Under the pieces are notes generated by a model that searched no databases, was not told the origin of the DNA, and saw only the letters and a list, made by a program, of their open reading frames with translations. A stretch of DNA of 64,000 nt, from assembly GCA_963773085.1 (NCBI GenBank), contig CAVYZS010000009.1:1-64000 (forward strand). The letters are read 5' to 3'. This document shows positions 37,354-45,618 of the stretch, piece by piece; the first letter of the stretch is position 1; each line of letters starts with the position of its first letter. The position numbers were made by a program, and so were the translations under genes. Source of the stretch: JAENVT01 sp963773085 (GTDB lineage Bacteria; Actinomycetota; Acidimicrobiia; Acidimicrobiales; Ilumatobacteraceae).

Positions 37354-37983
37354 CTACCCAACCTTCCAGGTCAGCACCCGAAGCATGATGTCGTCGCCGT
37401 CCTCGTGCAGGAGCGCCAATGGCTCGGTGACCTCGACGATCTGCCAAGTGCCGGCGTCGATCAGACTCTGCTGCTCGGTTCGGTAGCCGAGATCGTCGAA
37501 GGAGTCATCGCGGAAGGTGATGGAGACGTGCCCGCCTGACGCCGTGACACGCGCCAGTTCGGCGAAGGCCGATCCGTCGACGTGGCCGTGGGTGAACACT
37601 CCAACCGACACCACCGACCCGAACCGGCCGTCGGCGAACGGCAGGCGGTCGAGCAACGACCCCTGGTGCAGTTCGGCGTAGACACCCCGCGCCGCGCTGC
37701 GTTCCAACATTCCCGTCGACAGGTCGAAGCCAACGATCCGGGTGTGACCGATCGCCGCCAGCGAAGCCCCGACCAGACCGGTGCCGCAGCCGGCATCGAG
37801 GATCTCCGCGTCTGGCCGGGAGAAATGGCTACAACGTTCGGCACAGGCCTGCGGCGCGCGCCAGCCGAGATCACCGAGATCGCTGTCGTAGTCGGCAGCC
37901 CACACGTCGTACCGCTCACGCAGCTGATCTGCCCCCTGCGACGCGTAGATCCACTGCAGCCTGCTGTCGCGCTCAGTACTCAT
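37354..37983 (-). CDS. Class I SAM-dependent methyltransferase
   Basis: A 209-residue protein with motif I ILDAGCGTGLVGASLAAIG, motif II region RIVGFDLSTGMLERSAARG and motif IV-like VSVGVFTHGHVD, then SGGHVSITFRDDSF. The N-terminal helix DVWAADYDSDLGDLGWRAP is the substrate-entry type seen in small-molecule methyltransferases (UbiE/Williams-Beuren type). It overlaps the preceding 3-hydroxyacyl-CoA dehydrogenase gene by 11 bases and converges on the TetR gene. Substrate unknown. Confidence 0.88.
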   Translation of the reverse strand: MSTERDSRLQWIYASQGADQLRERYDVWAADYDSDLGDLGWRAPQACAERCSHFSRPDAEILDAGCGTGLVGASLAAIGHTRIVGFDLSTGMLERSAARGVYAELHQGSLLDRLPFADGRFGSVVSVGVFTHGHVDGSAFAELARVTASGGHVSITFRDDSFDDLGYRTEQQSLIDAGTWQIVEVTEPLALLHEDGDDIMLRVLTWKVG

Positions 37984-38830
37984 AGAACCCGCGGCCGGCC
38001 TTGCGGCCGAGTAGTCCGGCTTCGACCATGCGCAGCAGCAGGGACGGCGGCGTGTAGAGCTGCTCCTTGAACTCGCCGTACAACGACTCGGCGACAGCCT
38101 GCACCGTATCGAGACCGATCAGGTCTGCAAGCCGTAGCGGACCCATCGGATGGGCACATCCTTTGACCATGCCGGTGTCGATGTCGTCGGCGGTCGCGAA
38201 GCCGGACTCGAGCATCCTGATCGCGGCGAGGATGTATGGGATCAGCAGGGCGTTGACGATGAACCCGGCGCGGTCGCGTGAACGAATCACGGTCTTGCCC
38301 AGCCGCTCGCTCGCGAACTGCTCCATGTCAGACGCCGTGTCCGGCGATGTCAGCAGTGATGTCACGAGCTCGACGAGCGGTAACACCGGCACGGGATTGA
38401 AGAAGTGGATGCCGATCACCTGCGCTTCGCGCTTGGTGGCGCGGGCCAACTTCATGATCGGGATACTCGAGGTGTTCGATGCCAGGACGGCCCCGGGCTT
38501 GCACAACGCATCGAGGCGTCCGAACACGTCGACCTTCATCGCCTCGTCCTCGGCCACCGCTTCCACCACGAGGTCGCAGTCGCCGAGCGTGTCGAGCTGG
38601 TGACCGAATGCCAATCGGCTCCATGTCGCGTCGTGGTCGGTCTCCGTCAACCGACCCGAGGTCAGGGCGCGCTTCAACGACGTGGCGACGCGGGCCATGC
38701 CCGCTTCGGCGGCGGCCGGTGAACTCTCGGTGACGACGACGTCCAACCCGGCCCTGGCGGCCACTTCAGCGATGCCGGAGCCCATCAGGCCACAGCCAAC
38801 AACACCGACTCTCTCGATCACTTTCGACAC
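37973..38830 (-). CDS. fadB2: 3-hydroxybutyryl-CoA dehydrogenase
   Basis: A 285-residue NAD-dependent enzyme interconverting 3-hydroxyacyl-CoA and 3-ketoacyl-CoA. It has the dinucleotide motif VGVVGCGLMGSGIAEVAARA, SNTSSIPIMKLA with the catalytic Ser, HFFNPVPVLPLVELV with the catalytic His, and the helical C-terminal domain with MVKGCAHPMGPLRLADLIGLD. The length and single-function layout match actinobacterial FadB2 rather than the large FadB fusion. GTG 38830 is preceded by an AGGGAG site. It is the likely partner of the enoyl-CoA hydratases at 40763 and 45619, although not directly linked. Confidence 0.93.
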   Translation of the reverse strand: MSKVIERVGVVGCGLMGSGIAEVAARAGLDVVVTESSPAAAEAGMARVATSLKRALTSGRLTETDHDATWSRLAFGHQLDTLGDCDLVVEAVAEDEAMKVDVFGRLDALCKPGAVLASNTSSIPIMKLARATKREAQVIGIHFFNPVPVLPLVELVTSLLTSPDTASDMEQFASERLGKTVIRSRDRAGFIVNALLIPYILAAIRMLESGFATADDIDTGMVKGCAHPMGPLRLADLIGLDTVQAVAESLYGEFKEQLYTPPSLLLRMVEAGLLGRKAGRGFYEY

Positions 38831-38902
38831 AGTGCTCCCTCCGTTGACTTGATAACTGCGAATCTTGCCAGACCGCGCCGAACCACACCCCAACCCCTCG
38901 GG

Positions 38903-39958
38903 TCAGTTCAGAGTGACAGTGATCTCGGTGGCCTTCACGGCAGCCCAGAGCTCGCGACCGACCTTGATACCCAACGCCTCGGCCGCGGCGGCGGTGATCT
39001 CCGCCGTCAGCTGGATCGACCCCTGCAATCGCACTCGAACACGTTCACCGCGATGATCGACGTCGATGACCGTCGCCCGCCACGTGTTACGCGGGCTACC
39101 TTCCGGTCGAGTCGCATGCAACGACACGGCTTGCGGTCGGATCACTGCAATCGCCGGGCCGTCGACATCCTCGGCGGCCACGACCAACATGGCGCCGCCG
39201 TCGACCGCGAACACCCCGCCCATCATCGATCCGGTCAACAGATTGACCCCGGCGAGCTCGGCGACGTAGGCGGATCGTGGGTGTGCCGCAATTTCGACGA
39301 AGGCTCCGTCCTGCACGACGTGACCGTGTTCGACGATCACCACCCGATCGGCCAATGTGAACGCGTCGACCGGATCGTGGGTCACGAGCACCGCAGAACC
39401 CCTGAAGTCCGTCAAATGCCGACTCAACTCACGGCGAACCTCGACCTTGGTGGTGGCATCGAGGGCGGCCAACGGTTCATCGAGCAGGAGCAGCTTCGGA
39501 TCGGAAGCAAGGGCACGCGCCAAGGCGACCCGCTGGGCCTGGCCGCCGGAGAGCTGGTCGGGGTGTGAACCCTCGACACCGTCGCTTCCCACCCTGCCGA
39601 GCCACATCCGCGCCTTCTCGCGCGCTGCCACCTTGTCGACTCCTCTCGCTCTCAGACCAAAGGCCACGTTCTCGAGCACGGTCATATGAGGAAAGAGGAG
39701 GTACTGCTGAAACATCATGCCGCAGGCACGCTGCTCCGACGGCACGAACACACCGGCCGACGGATCGTCGACAACCTGGCCGCGAATTGCGATCGAGCCC
39801 CGTTCGATCGCCAAGAGACCGGCGATGCATCGCAAGATGGTCGTCTTGCCTGCACCGTTCGGGCCGAGCAGCGCGACCACCTCCCCAGGGATCGTGTTGA
39901 GCCACACGTCGAGGTTCAGCGAACCGCGGGCGACCACGATGTGGGCGCGCAACGTCAC
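38903..39958 (-). CDS. modC: Molybdate-type ABC transporter ATPase
   Basis: A 351-residue ATPase. Walker A is LLGPNGAGKTTILRC, the Q-loop MMFQQYLLFPHM, the signature LSGGQAQRVALARALA, Walker B KLLLLDEPLAALD and the H-loop VLVTHDPVDAFTLAD. The C-terminus (about 285-351) carries a TOBE/MOP-like regulatory domain ending LGIKVGRELWAAVKATEITV, typical of ModC. The GTG start overlaps the permease stop (GTGA). Sulfate ATPases are similar, but the MOP-like tail and single permease support molybdate or tungstate. Confidence 0.86.
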   Translation of the reverse strand: MTLRAHIVVARGSLNLDVWLNTIPGEVVALLGPNGAGKTTILRCIAGLLAIERGSIAIRGQVVDDPSAGVFVPSEQRACGMMFQQYLLFPHMTVLENVAFGLRARGVDKVAAREKARMWLGRVGSDGVEGSHPDQLSGGQAQRVALARALASDPKLLLLDEPLAALDATTKVEVRRELSRHLTDFRGSAVLVTHDPVDAFTLADRVVIVEHGHVVQDGAFVEIAAHPRSAYVAELAGVNLLTGSMMGGVFAVDGGAMLVVAAEDVDGPAIAVIRPQAVSLHATRPEGSPRNTWRATVIDVDHRGERVRVRLQGSIQLTAEITAAAAEALGIKVGRELWAAVKATEITVTLN

Positions 39959-40773
39959 GTGGCCTGCTCTCCCCCACCCAACCACCTGTCGCGCAGGGCG
40001 ACGAGCACGGCGAAGGAGACCGCGACCATCAGCAGAGCGAGCACGATGGCCTCATCAGGGTCCGTGTCGAGGGCGAGGTACACCGAGAGCGGCAACGTCT
40101 GCGTCCTACCCGGAAAGCTGCCGGCGAACGTGATCGTCGCGCCGAATTCCCCGAACGCTCGCGCCCACGACAGCACCGCACCGGCGATCAGAGCGGGGCG
40201 GATGGCCGGCAGCGTGACACGCCTGAACGAGTACCACGTGCCGGCGCCGAGGGTGCGAGCGGCTTCGTCATGGCCGGCGTCAGCCTGTCGCAGCGCTGCC
40301 TCGACCGTGACGATGAAGAAGGGCATGGCGACGAACGTCTGGGCGATCACCACAGCCGCCGACGTGAACGGGAGATGCACGCCGAACCAACGATCGAGCC
40401 ACTGACCCGCCAGCCCACGACGACCGAGCGCATACAACAGGGCCACGCCTCCGACCACCGGTGGAAGCACCATCGACAGGGTGCACAGCGCCCGCACAAC
40501 CGATCGACCGACGAAGCGACGCCGAGCGAGCAACCAGGCCAGTGGAAGTCCGAGCAGCACCGACAGGGCCGTCGCGCACACGCTGCACACCACGGACAAC
40601 TGCAGTGCCTGACGAACGGACGGGCTGCGCAGGATCGTCAACACCTCGCCCCATGGCGCCCTGCTCAGCAGCCCGATCAGTGGAAGGGCGAAGAACGCAA
40701 TGGCCAGCACCGCCAGCGCCAGGGCGGGCCACGGTAGCGAGCGCTCGATGCGGCGGGTCGTTCTAGTCGGCAT
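39955..40773 (-). CDS. modB: Molybdate-type ABC transporter permease
   Basis: A 272-residue integral membrane protein with about six helices (LALAVLAIAFFALPLIGLLS, LQLSVVCSVCATALSVLLGL). The permease EAA loop is at DEAARTLGAGTWYSF followed by RRVTLPAIRPAL, and GEFGATITFAG is typical of ModB/CysT permeases. It is coupled to the ATPase gene and its start overlaps the end of an enoyl-CoA hydratase gene by 11 bases. No substrate-binding protein gene (modA) is next to it or elsewhere in the window. Confidence 0.88.
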   Translation of the reverse strand: MPTRTTRRIERSLPWPALALAVLAIAFFALPLIGLLSRAPWGEVLTILRSPSVRQALQLSVVCSVCATALSVLLGLPLAWLLARRRFVGRSVVRALCTLSMVLPPVVGGVALLYALGRRGLAGQWLDRWFGVHLPFTSAAVVIAQTFVAMPFFIVTVEAALRQADAGHDEAARTLGAGTWYSFRRVTLPAIRPALIAGAVLSWARAFGEFGATITFAGSFPGRTQTLPLSVYLALDTDPDEAIVLALLMVAVSFAVLVALRDRWLGGGEQAT

Positions 40774-41563
40774 CGGGGCCGGACCAGGTGAACCGGGCGG
40801 CACGCTTCTCGACGAAGGCGGCAATGCCTTCGGCACTGTCGGACGCCCCGGCGGCGACGTTGTTCCAATAGCTCTGCACAGCCTGAGGAACCTGACCGTG
40901 AGCCACGACCGCTGCAACCATCGACTTGGTCGCCGCCTGGGTCAACAGCGAGCGGGCGGCGAGCACGCCGGTCAACGTAGCAAGTCGCCGATCACCATCG
41001 GCGGCATCGACGATCTCATCGACCAACCCGATGTGTCGTGCGCCGGCGGCCGAGATCAGGTCTCCGGTGAAGAGCATTCGCTTCGTCACGGCGGGACCGA
41101 GCAGATGCGTTGCCCGCTCGAGCGATGCACTGGGGTACACAATGCCGAGCTTGGACGGCGTGATCCCGAACCGGGAGTCATCGGTGGCGATGCGCAGATC
41201 GCAGTCGATGGCGAGCGCGCACCCGCCGCCGATGCAGTCTCCGGAGATGAAGGCCACGGTCGGTTTCGGCAAACCGGCCAACGCCGTCTCGGCAGCGAGG
41301 TTGACCTCCGAGAACGAGCGCTCGCCAGCACGGCGGGGACCGTTGAGCTCGGTGATGTCCGCGCCGGCGCAGAAATGCTCGCCGGCGCCGCGCAGCACCA
41401 CGACCCGGACCTCAGGATCGGCACCGAGTTGCAGTGCGAGTTCCTCGAGAGTCACCCACATCGCGTAGCTCATCGCATTGCGCTTGCCGGGTCGGTTGAG
41501 CCAGACGGTGGCGATCGCACCATCGCGGGTCAGTCGGATCAACTCGTCGGATTCCATGGTCAT
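40763..41563 (-). CDS. Enoyl-CoA hydratase/isomerase family protein
   Basis: A 266-residue crotonase-fold protein. The first oxyanion-hole segment is AGEHFCAGADITELN and the second SGDCIGGGCALAIDCDLRIA. The catalytic-Glu region reads GITPSKLGIVYPSASLERAT; one expected Glu (in Glu-144 position) appears to be replaced, so hydratase activity is not certain and isomerase or hydrolase chemistry is possible. ATG at 41563, or 41557, gives a normal family start. It precedes modB with an 11-base overlap, an odd pairing. Confidence 0.87.
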   Translation of the reverse strand: MTMESDELIRLTRDGAIATVWLNRPGKRNAMSYAMWVTLEELALQLGADPEVRVVVLRGAGEHFCAGADITELNGPRRAGERSFSEVNLAAETALAGLPKPTVAFISGDCIGGGCALAIDCDLRIATDDSRFGITPSKLGIVYPSASLERATHLLGPAVTKRMLFTGDLISAAGARHIGLVDEIVDAADGDRRLATLTGVLAARSLLTQAATKSMVAAVVAHGQVPQAVQSYWNNVAAGASDSAEGIAAFVEKRAARFTWSGPDAD

Positions 41564-41651
41564 CGCCGAACAGTGTGGCCCAACCAGCGCCCAATCCGCC
41601 GGTACCGTATGGTTCCGACGGGGAGGGCGAGTGAATCCGGCGAGGTGATCG

Positions 41652-42566
41652 ATGGTCGTCCAGGTCAGCGAGGAAGTTGAACGAGCGGTGCAGTCCGGGC
41701 ACGCGGTGGTCGCCCTGGAATCGACGATCATCAGCCATGGAATGCCCTACCCACACAACGTCGAGATGGCGTGTGCGGTCGAATCGATCGTGCGCGACCA
41801 CGGCGCGACACCGGCGACGATCGCCGTCATCGACGGCGTGTGTCGGGTCGGCCTCGACCGCGACGAGATCGAACTGCTGGCGACGCGCCTCGATGTGCAC
41901 AAGGCCACGACGCGAGATCTCCCCTGGTTGGTGGCGACCAAGGCGACGGGCGCGACCACTGTCGCCGCCACCATGCGCCTCGCCGCCATGGCCGGGATTC
42001 GGGTCTTTGCCACCGGTGGCGTCGGCGGCGTGCACCGCGGCGCGGCGACAACCTTCGACATCTCGGCTGATCTCACCGAACTGGCGGCCACACCGGTCGC
42101 CGTGGTGTGTGCCGGCGTGAAGTCGATCCTCGACATCAGCCTCACGCTCGAATATCTGGAAACTGTCGGAGTTCCCGTAGTCGTCGTGGGCAGCGACGAG
42201 TTCCCGGCGTTCTACAGCAGGTCGAGCGGTCAACCAGCGCCGCACCGGCTCGACACTTCGTCGCAGGTCGCGGCAATGCTCAGCGCGACCTGGGGTGATC
42301 TGCATCTCGATCGCGGCGTCTGCATCGCCAACCCGATCCCGATGGACGACGAGATTCCTGCTACCGAGATCGACGGAGTGATCAGCGAGGCCCTCGACGT
42401 CTTGGCGCAACGAGGAATCGTCGGCCAGGGCGTCACCCCGTTCCTGCTGTCGAGAATCGTCGAACAGACCGGAGGGCGGAGCCTGACCGCCAACATCACG
42501 CTGGTCAAGAACAACGCGGCGCTCGCCGCCGATATCGCTGTCGACTACTCGAGGATTCCGCGCTAG
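41652..42566 (+). CDS. psuG: Pseudouridine-5'-phosphate glycosidase
   Basis: A 304-residue enzyme splitting pseudouridine 5'-phosphate into uracil and ribose 5-phosphate. Family hallmarks are ALESTIISHGMPYPHN, KATTRDLPWLVATKATGATT with its conserved Lys, FATGGVGGVHRGA and CAGVKSILDISLTLEYLET. The C-terminus has GKS-like LTANITLVKNNAALAADIA. PsuG usually works with a PfkB-type pseudouridine kinase (PsuK), which is not adjacent; the only PfkB gene in the window is the ribokinase at 1522. Divergent from the enoyl-CoA hydratase gene. Confidence 0.94.
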   Translation: MVVQVSEEVERAVQSGHAVVALESTIISHGMPYPHNVEMACAVESIVRDHGATPATIAVIDGVCRVGLDRDEIELLATRLDVHKATTRDLPWLVATKATGATTVAATMRLAAMAGIRVFATGGVGGVHRGAATTFDISADLTELAATPVAVVCAGVKSILDISLTLEYLETVGVPVVVVGSDEFPAFYSRSSGQPAPHRLDTSSQVAAMLSATWGDLHLDRGVCIANPIPMDDEIPATEIDGVISEALDVLAQRGIVGQGVTPFLLSRIVEQTGGRSLTANITLVKNNAALAADIAVDYSRIPR

Positions 42567-42581
42567 GTGAGCCTGGCGATC

Positions 42582-43040
42582 TCAACCAGAGACTGCGGCG
42601 GCGAGCTTGGCCAACGTCGCCTCCATGTTCCGCCGATTCCGTCCCGGGCGGTCGCGCACACCGATCAGCAAGCTGCTGACGGCGCCCATGACCGGGACGC
42701 GATGGTCGGTCCACGTCTCGACGACCAACGTCGAGTCGCCCTCCTGCTCGAACCGGTAGTCCCAATTGGCGACCTTGAAGGGGCCAAGTGTGACATCGAA
42801 GCCGAACCGTTCGCCAGGTTGTGCGACTGTGACGACGACGTCGGTACTCCAGCGGATCCATCCCGATCGGTTCGATCCCTTGAAGTGTGCACCCACCACC
42901 GGCCCGGTGGCGCCATCGACCCACTTGCCGCCTGTGTTCTCAGGCGACCACTCGCCCATCCTCGGGAGATCGCTGACCAGCTCGTAGAGCTGATCGGCGT
43001 CGGAGCGGATGGTTCGTTCCACGCAGATCTGTTCGGACAT
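42582..43040 (-). CDS. SRPBCC (START-like) family protein
   Basis: A 152-residue protein with the START/polyketide-cyclase-like fold. It begins ICVERTIRSDADQLYELVSD and continues LPRMGEWSPENTGGKW, the usual helix-grip signature, followed by GERFGFDVTLGPFKVANWDYR and VETWTDHRVP. Such proteins bind hydrophobic small molecules or act as cyclases. The end lies 16 bases from psuG, which converges. The gene is 5 bases downstream of cofE, so it may be cotranscribed with it. Ligand unknown. Confidence 0.85.
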   Translation of the reverse strand: MSEQICVERTIRSDADQLYELVSDLPRMGEWSPENTGGKWVDGATGPVVGAHFKGSNRSGWIRWSTDVVVTVAQPGERFGFDVTLGPFKVANWDYRFEQEGDSTLVVETWTDHRVPVMGAVSSLLIGVRDRPGRNRRNMEATLAKLAAAVSG

Positions 43041-43044
43041 CTGG

Positions 43045-43797
43045 CTATCTGAACAGATCGCGGCTCTGCTCGCGAATCACGCCGGCAATCGTCGCCGTGT
43101 CGTCGGGCTCCCACGCGAACCCCCGAATCACTGCCACCGGCGTTCGCGAGACGTTGCCCTTGACCAGTTCCGCGGCCCCGGCCAATTCGTCGGCAAGGCA
43201 GACCGCCTGCACCTTGAACTCGTGGCCGTGGGGGTCGCGCTGGCCGACGTAGCTGTGGATCGGCTGCATTCCGGCGATGCCGATCGCGATGTCGGTCTGG
43301 CCTTCGCGCCATGCTCTCCCGAAGGTATCGCTGATGATCACGGCGGCGTTGATCCCGAGCGACACGAGCGCTGCCCGTATCCGTCGTGCCGACGCATCGG
43401 GATCCGTGGGCAGCAGCACCAACCGCCCATGGGCCCCACTCGAGGATTGGTCGACACCGCTGTTGGCGCAGACGAAACCGTGCTGTGTCTCGGTGATCAG
43501 AACTGGTCCGGATTGGCGGACCACGCGCTTGGCCTCGCGCAACACGATCTCGGTCACGCCCGGATCCTTGTCCCACTTCGTAGACCATTCGATGGCGAAC
43601 GGCGACGGATCGACCTCGGCAAGTTCGATCGTACGACCCTCGGCCTTGGAGACGACCTTCGACGTGACCACGACGATGTCGCCGTTCACGAGAGCCATTC
43701 CGGCATCGCTCGCTGCCCCAGCGATCATCGCTGCCAGGTCAGTACCCTCGACGATCTCGGGGAGCCCGGGTACCCCAAGGATCTGCAAGCCGCTCAC
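43045..43797 (-). CDS. cofE: Coenzyme F420-0:L-glutamate ligase
   Basis: A 250-residue enzyme adding glutamates to F420-0 with GTP. Landmarks are GDIVVVTSKVVSKAEGRTIEL, then ITETQHGFVCANSGVDQSSS (quoted in part), LPTDPDASARRIRAAL and ISDTFGRAWREGQTDIAIG. It has only the ligase domain; the C-terminal flavin domain of mycobacterial FbiB is absent. The GTG start at 43797 is preferred; a GTG three codons upstream also exists. It shows that the organism makes F420, in keeping with the luciferase-like oxidoreductase at 11478. Confidence 0.93.
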   Translation of the reverse strand: MSGLQILGVPGLPEIVEGTDLAAMIAGAASDAGMALVNGDIVVVTSKVVSKAEGRTIELAEVDPSPFAIEWSTKWDKDPGVTEIVLREAKRVVRQSGPVLITETQHGFVCANSGVDQSSSGAHGRLVLLPTDPDASARRIRAALVSLGINAAVIISDTFGRAWREGQTDIAIGIAGMQPIHSYVGQRDPHGHEFKVQAVCLADELAGAAELVKGNVSRTPVAVIRGFAWEPDDTATIAGVIREQSRDLFR

Positions 43798-43829
43798 GGG
43801 CTGAACGTAGCAGCGCCCGATACAGCACA

Positions 43830-44738
43830 ATGGGGTCCATGGTCTCCGATCTGTTCGATCCGGCGGCCTGGCGCGACGTGCCAGGCTTCGCCTTCGACGA
43901 CATCACCTATCACCGTGCCGTCGACCAAGGCACCGTGCGAATCGCCTTCAATCGGCCGGAGGTCCGCAACGCCTTCCGCCCACGAACCGTCGATCAGCTG
44001 TACACCGCGCTCGACCACGCCCGTATGTCGACCGATGTCGGCTGTGTGCTGTTGACCGGCAATGGCCCCTCCCCGAAAGACGGCGGGTGGGCGTTCTGCA
44101 GTGGCGGTGACCAACGAATCCGTGGCCGCGACGGCTATAAGTACGCCGCCGACGAAGGCCGAGAGTCGATCGAGCAGGGCCGGGCAGGGCGGCTGCACAT
44201 CCTCGAGGTGCAACGCCTCATCAGGTTCATGCCGAAGATCGTGATCTGCCTGGTGCCGGGCTGGGCGGCCGGAGGCGGGCACAGTCTTCATGTTGTCTGC
44301 GACCTCACCTTGGCCAGCGCCGAGCACGCCAAGTTCAAACAGACCGACGCCGATGTGGCCAGTTTCGACGGTGGGTTCGGCAGCGCCTACCTGGCCCGCC
44401 AGGTGGGCCAGAAGTTCGCCCGAGAGATCTTCTTCCTCGGTCGCGAGTACTCGGCCGACGACGCCCATCGCATGGGCATGGTCAACGCCGTCGTCGCTCA
44501 CTCGGAGCTGGAGACGACGGCATTGCAGTGGGCGAAGGAGATCAACGGCAAGAGCCCCACCGCACAGCGGATGTTGAAGTTCTCCTTCAACCTGATCGAC
44601 GACGGGCTGGTCGGCCAGCAAGTGTTCGCCGGCGAGGCCACCCGGCTGGCGTACGCAAGCGACGAAGCCGAGGAAGGCCGCTCGTCGTTCATCGACAAAC
44701 GCGAGCCCGATTGGAGCTCGTTCCCGTGGCACTACTGA
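43830..44738 (+). CDS. menB: 1,4-dihydroxy-2-naphthoyl-CoA synthase
   Basis: A 302-residue crotonase-fold enzyme of menaquinone synthesis that closes the second ring from o-succinylbenzoyl-CoA. MenB-specific features include FNRPEVRNAFRPRTVDQLY, WAFCSGGDQRIRGRDGYKY, GWAAGGGHSLHVVCDLTLAS and DVASFDGGFGSAYLARQVGQ with the diagnostic Asp-Gly-Gly-Phe-Gly. The C-terminus EGRSSFIDKREPDWSSFPW is also typical. Start ATG 43830, with ATG 43839 possible. Other men genes are not in the window. Divergent from cofE by 32 bases. Confidence 0.95.
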   Translation: MGSMVSDLFDPAAWRDVPGFAFDDITYHRAVDQGTVRIAFNRPEVRNAFRPRTVDQLYTALDHARMSTDVGCVLLTGNGPSPKDGGWAFCSGGDQRIRGRDGYKYAADEGRESIEQGRAGRLHILEVQRLIRFMPKIVICLVPGWAAGGGHSLHVVCDLTLASAEHAKFKQTDADVASFDGGFGSAYLARQVGQKFAREIFFLGREYSADDAHRMGMVNAVVAHSELETTALQWAKEINGKSPTAQRMLKFSFNLIDDGLVGQQVFAGEATRLAYASDEAEEGRSSFIDKREPDWSSFPWHY

Positions 44739-44759
44739 GGTGGGCTTGGGGGTACCGAC

Positions 44760-44867
44760 GTGATCCTGATCGATGATGCCGACGACCCCCGGTTGGCCTG
44801 CTTGGGTCGCAACGAGCGTGGACTGACCAGTCGGCGCCAGCGGCTGCTACGCGTTGCGCCGGGCTGA
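44760..44867 (+). other. Short orphan reading frame of 35 codons after menB
   Basis: GTG at 44760 opens a short frame that starts VILIDDADDPRLACLGRNER and stops at 44867. The beginning resembles the N-termini of some RNA methyltransferases (IDDPDDPRLA-type), but the rest is missing. It could be a gene remnant, an upstream piece of a frame-broken gene or chance. The rest of the 138-base gap 44739-44876 shows nothing else. Confidence 0.3.
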
Positions 44868-44876
44868 CGTCACGGT

Positions 44877-45296
44877 TCACACCGAGCGCCGAGCGGGCGA
44901 CGAGATCGGCAGGCCGGTGTCGTTGCGCATCTGCTCCGCCGCAGGCACGAAGTAGGCCATCAACCGCTCGGCGATGGCTGTCGACGGCGCACACTGCCTG
45001 ACGGCCGAACCCATGTGGGCCAGCCACCGATCGCGCTGCAAGGGTCCGACGGTGAACGGCATGTGCCGCATCCGTAAACGCGGGTGACCTCGCTCGTCGT
45101 TGTAGGTCGTCGGCCCTCCCCAGTACTGGGCGAGGAACAGGGTCAGGCGATGGCGAGCGCCGTTCAGGTCTGGCGCCTCGGGGTAGAGCGGCAGCAGAAC
45201 TTCGTCGCTCGCCACCCCTGCGTAGAACGCGTCGACCAACCGTTCGAAGAACGGCATGCCGCCGACGGCGTCGTACATGCTCACCTCATCGGTCAT
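44877..45296 (-). CDS. glbO: Truncated hemoglobin, group II
   Basis: A 139-residue globin of the 2-over-2 type. It starts SMYDAVGGMPFFERLVDAFY, has VLLPLYPEAPDLNGARHRLTL and FLAQYWGGPTTYNDERGHPR, then RLRMRHMPFTVGP with the proximal His. The Tyr in WGGPTTYNDERG and Trp in RDRWLAHM are typical of GlbO. Group II globins bind O2 tightly and are linked to respiratory chain function and NO or peroxide handling. It stands alone between menB and a small unknown gene. Confidence 0.92.
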   Translation of the reverse strand: MTDEVSMYDAVGGMPFFERLVDAFYAGVASDEVLLPLYPEAPDLNGARHRLTLFLAQYWGGPTTYNDERGHPRLRMRHMPFTVGPLQRDRWLAHMGSAVRQCAPSTAIAERLMAYFVPAAEQMRNDTGLPISSPARRSV

Positions 45297-45318
45297 CGAC
45301 CGCCGAGGCTATCGGTGA

Positions 45319-45513
45319 TCAGGCCGCCAGACCGTCGAAGACCCGCACGTTGGACAGGTCCTCCTGGTGTGCGACGCATGGCATGGTGCCGTCACAGAGA
45401 TCGAAGATCACGGTCTCGCTGTTCGCCAGTAGTACCAACGCCGAGACGATCTCGCCGTCCATCTCCAGTTCGATGACATCGCCGGCACGGAGCCGGATTG
45501 CTGTTGAGTTCAT
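45319..45513 (-). CDS. Small protein of unknown function (64 residues)
   Basis: A 64-residue acidic protein starting MNSTAIRLRAGDVIELEMDG and ending DLSNVRVFDGLAA. It contains two Cys (FDLCDGTMPCVAHQ). The strand-rich pattern suggests a small beta barrel. ATG 45513 is preceded by an AAGGACGGGAC stretch. An in-frame start at 45588 would add 25 residues of unlikely composition. It lies 22 bases upstream of glbO on the same strand and may be its partner. No family recognised. Confidence 0.6.
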   Translation of the reverse strand: MNSTAIRLRAGDVIELEMDGEIVSALVLLANSETVIFDLCDGTMPCVAHQEDLSNVRVFDGLAA

Positions 45514-45618
45514 TTCTGTCCCGTCCTTTGCCGAGTTGCCCGTTACACCGATACGAGTCCGGATTGCGCCGTCTACGTACCGTTGCACTTGTCACATCGG
45601 CACCGTGGTGAACGGGCT

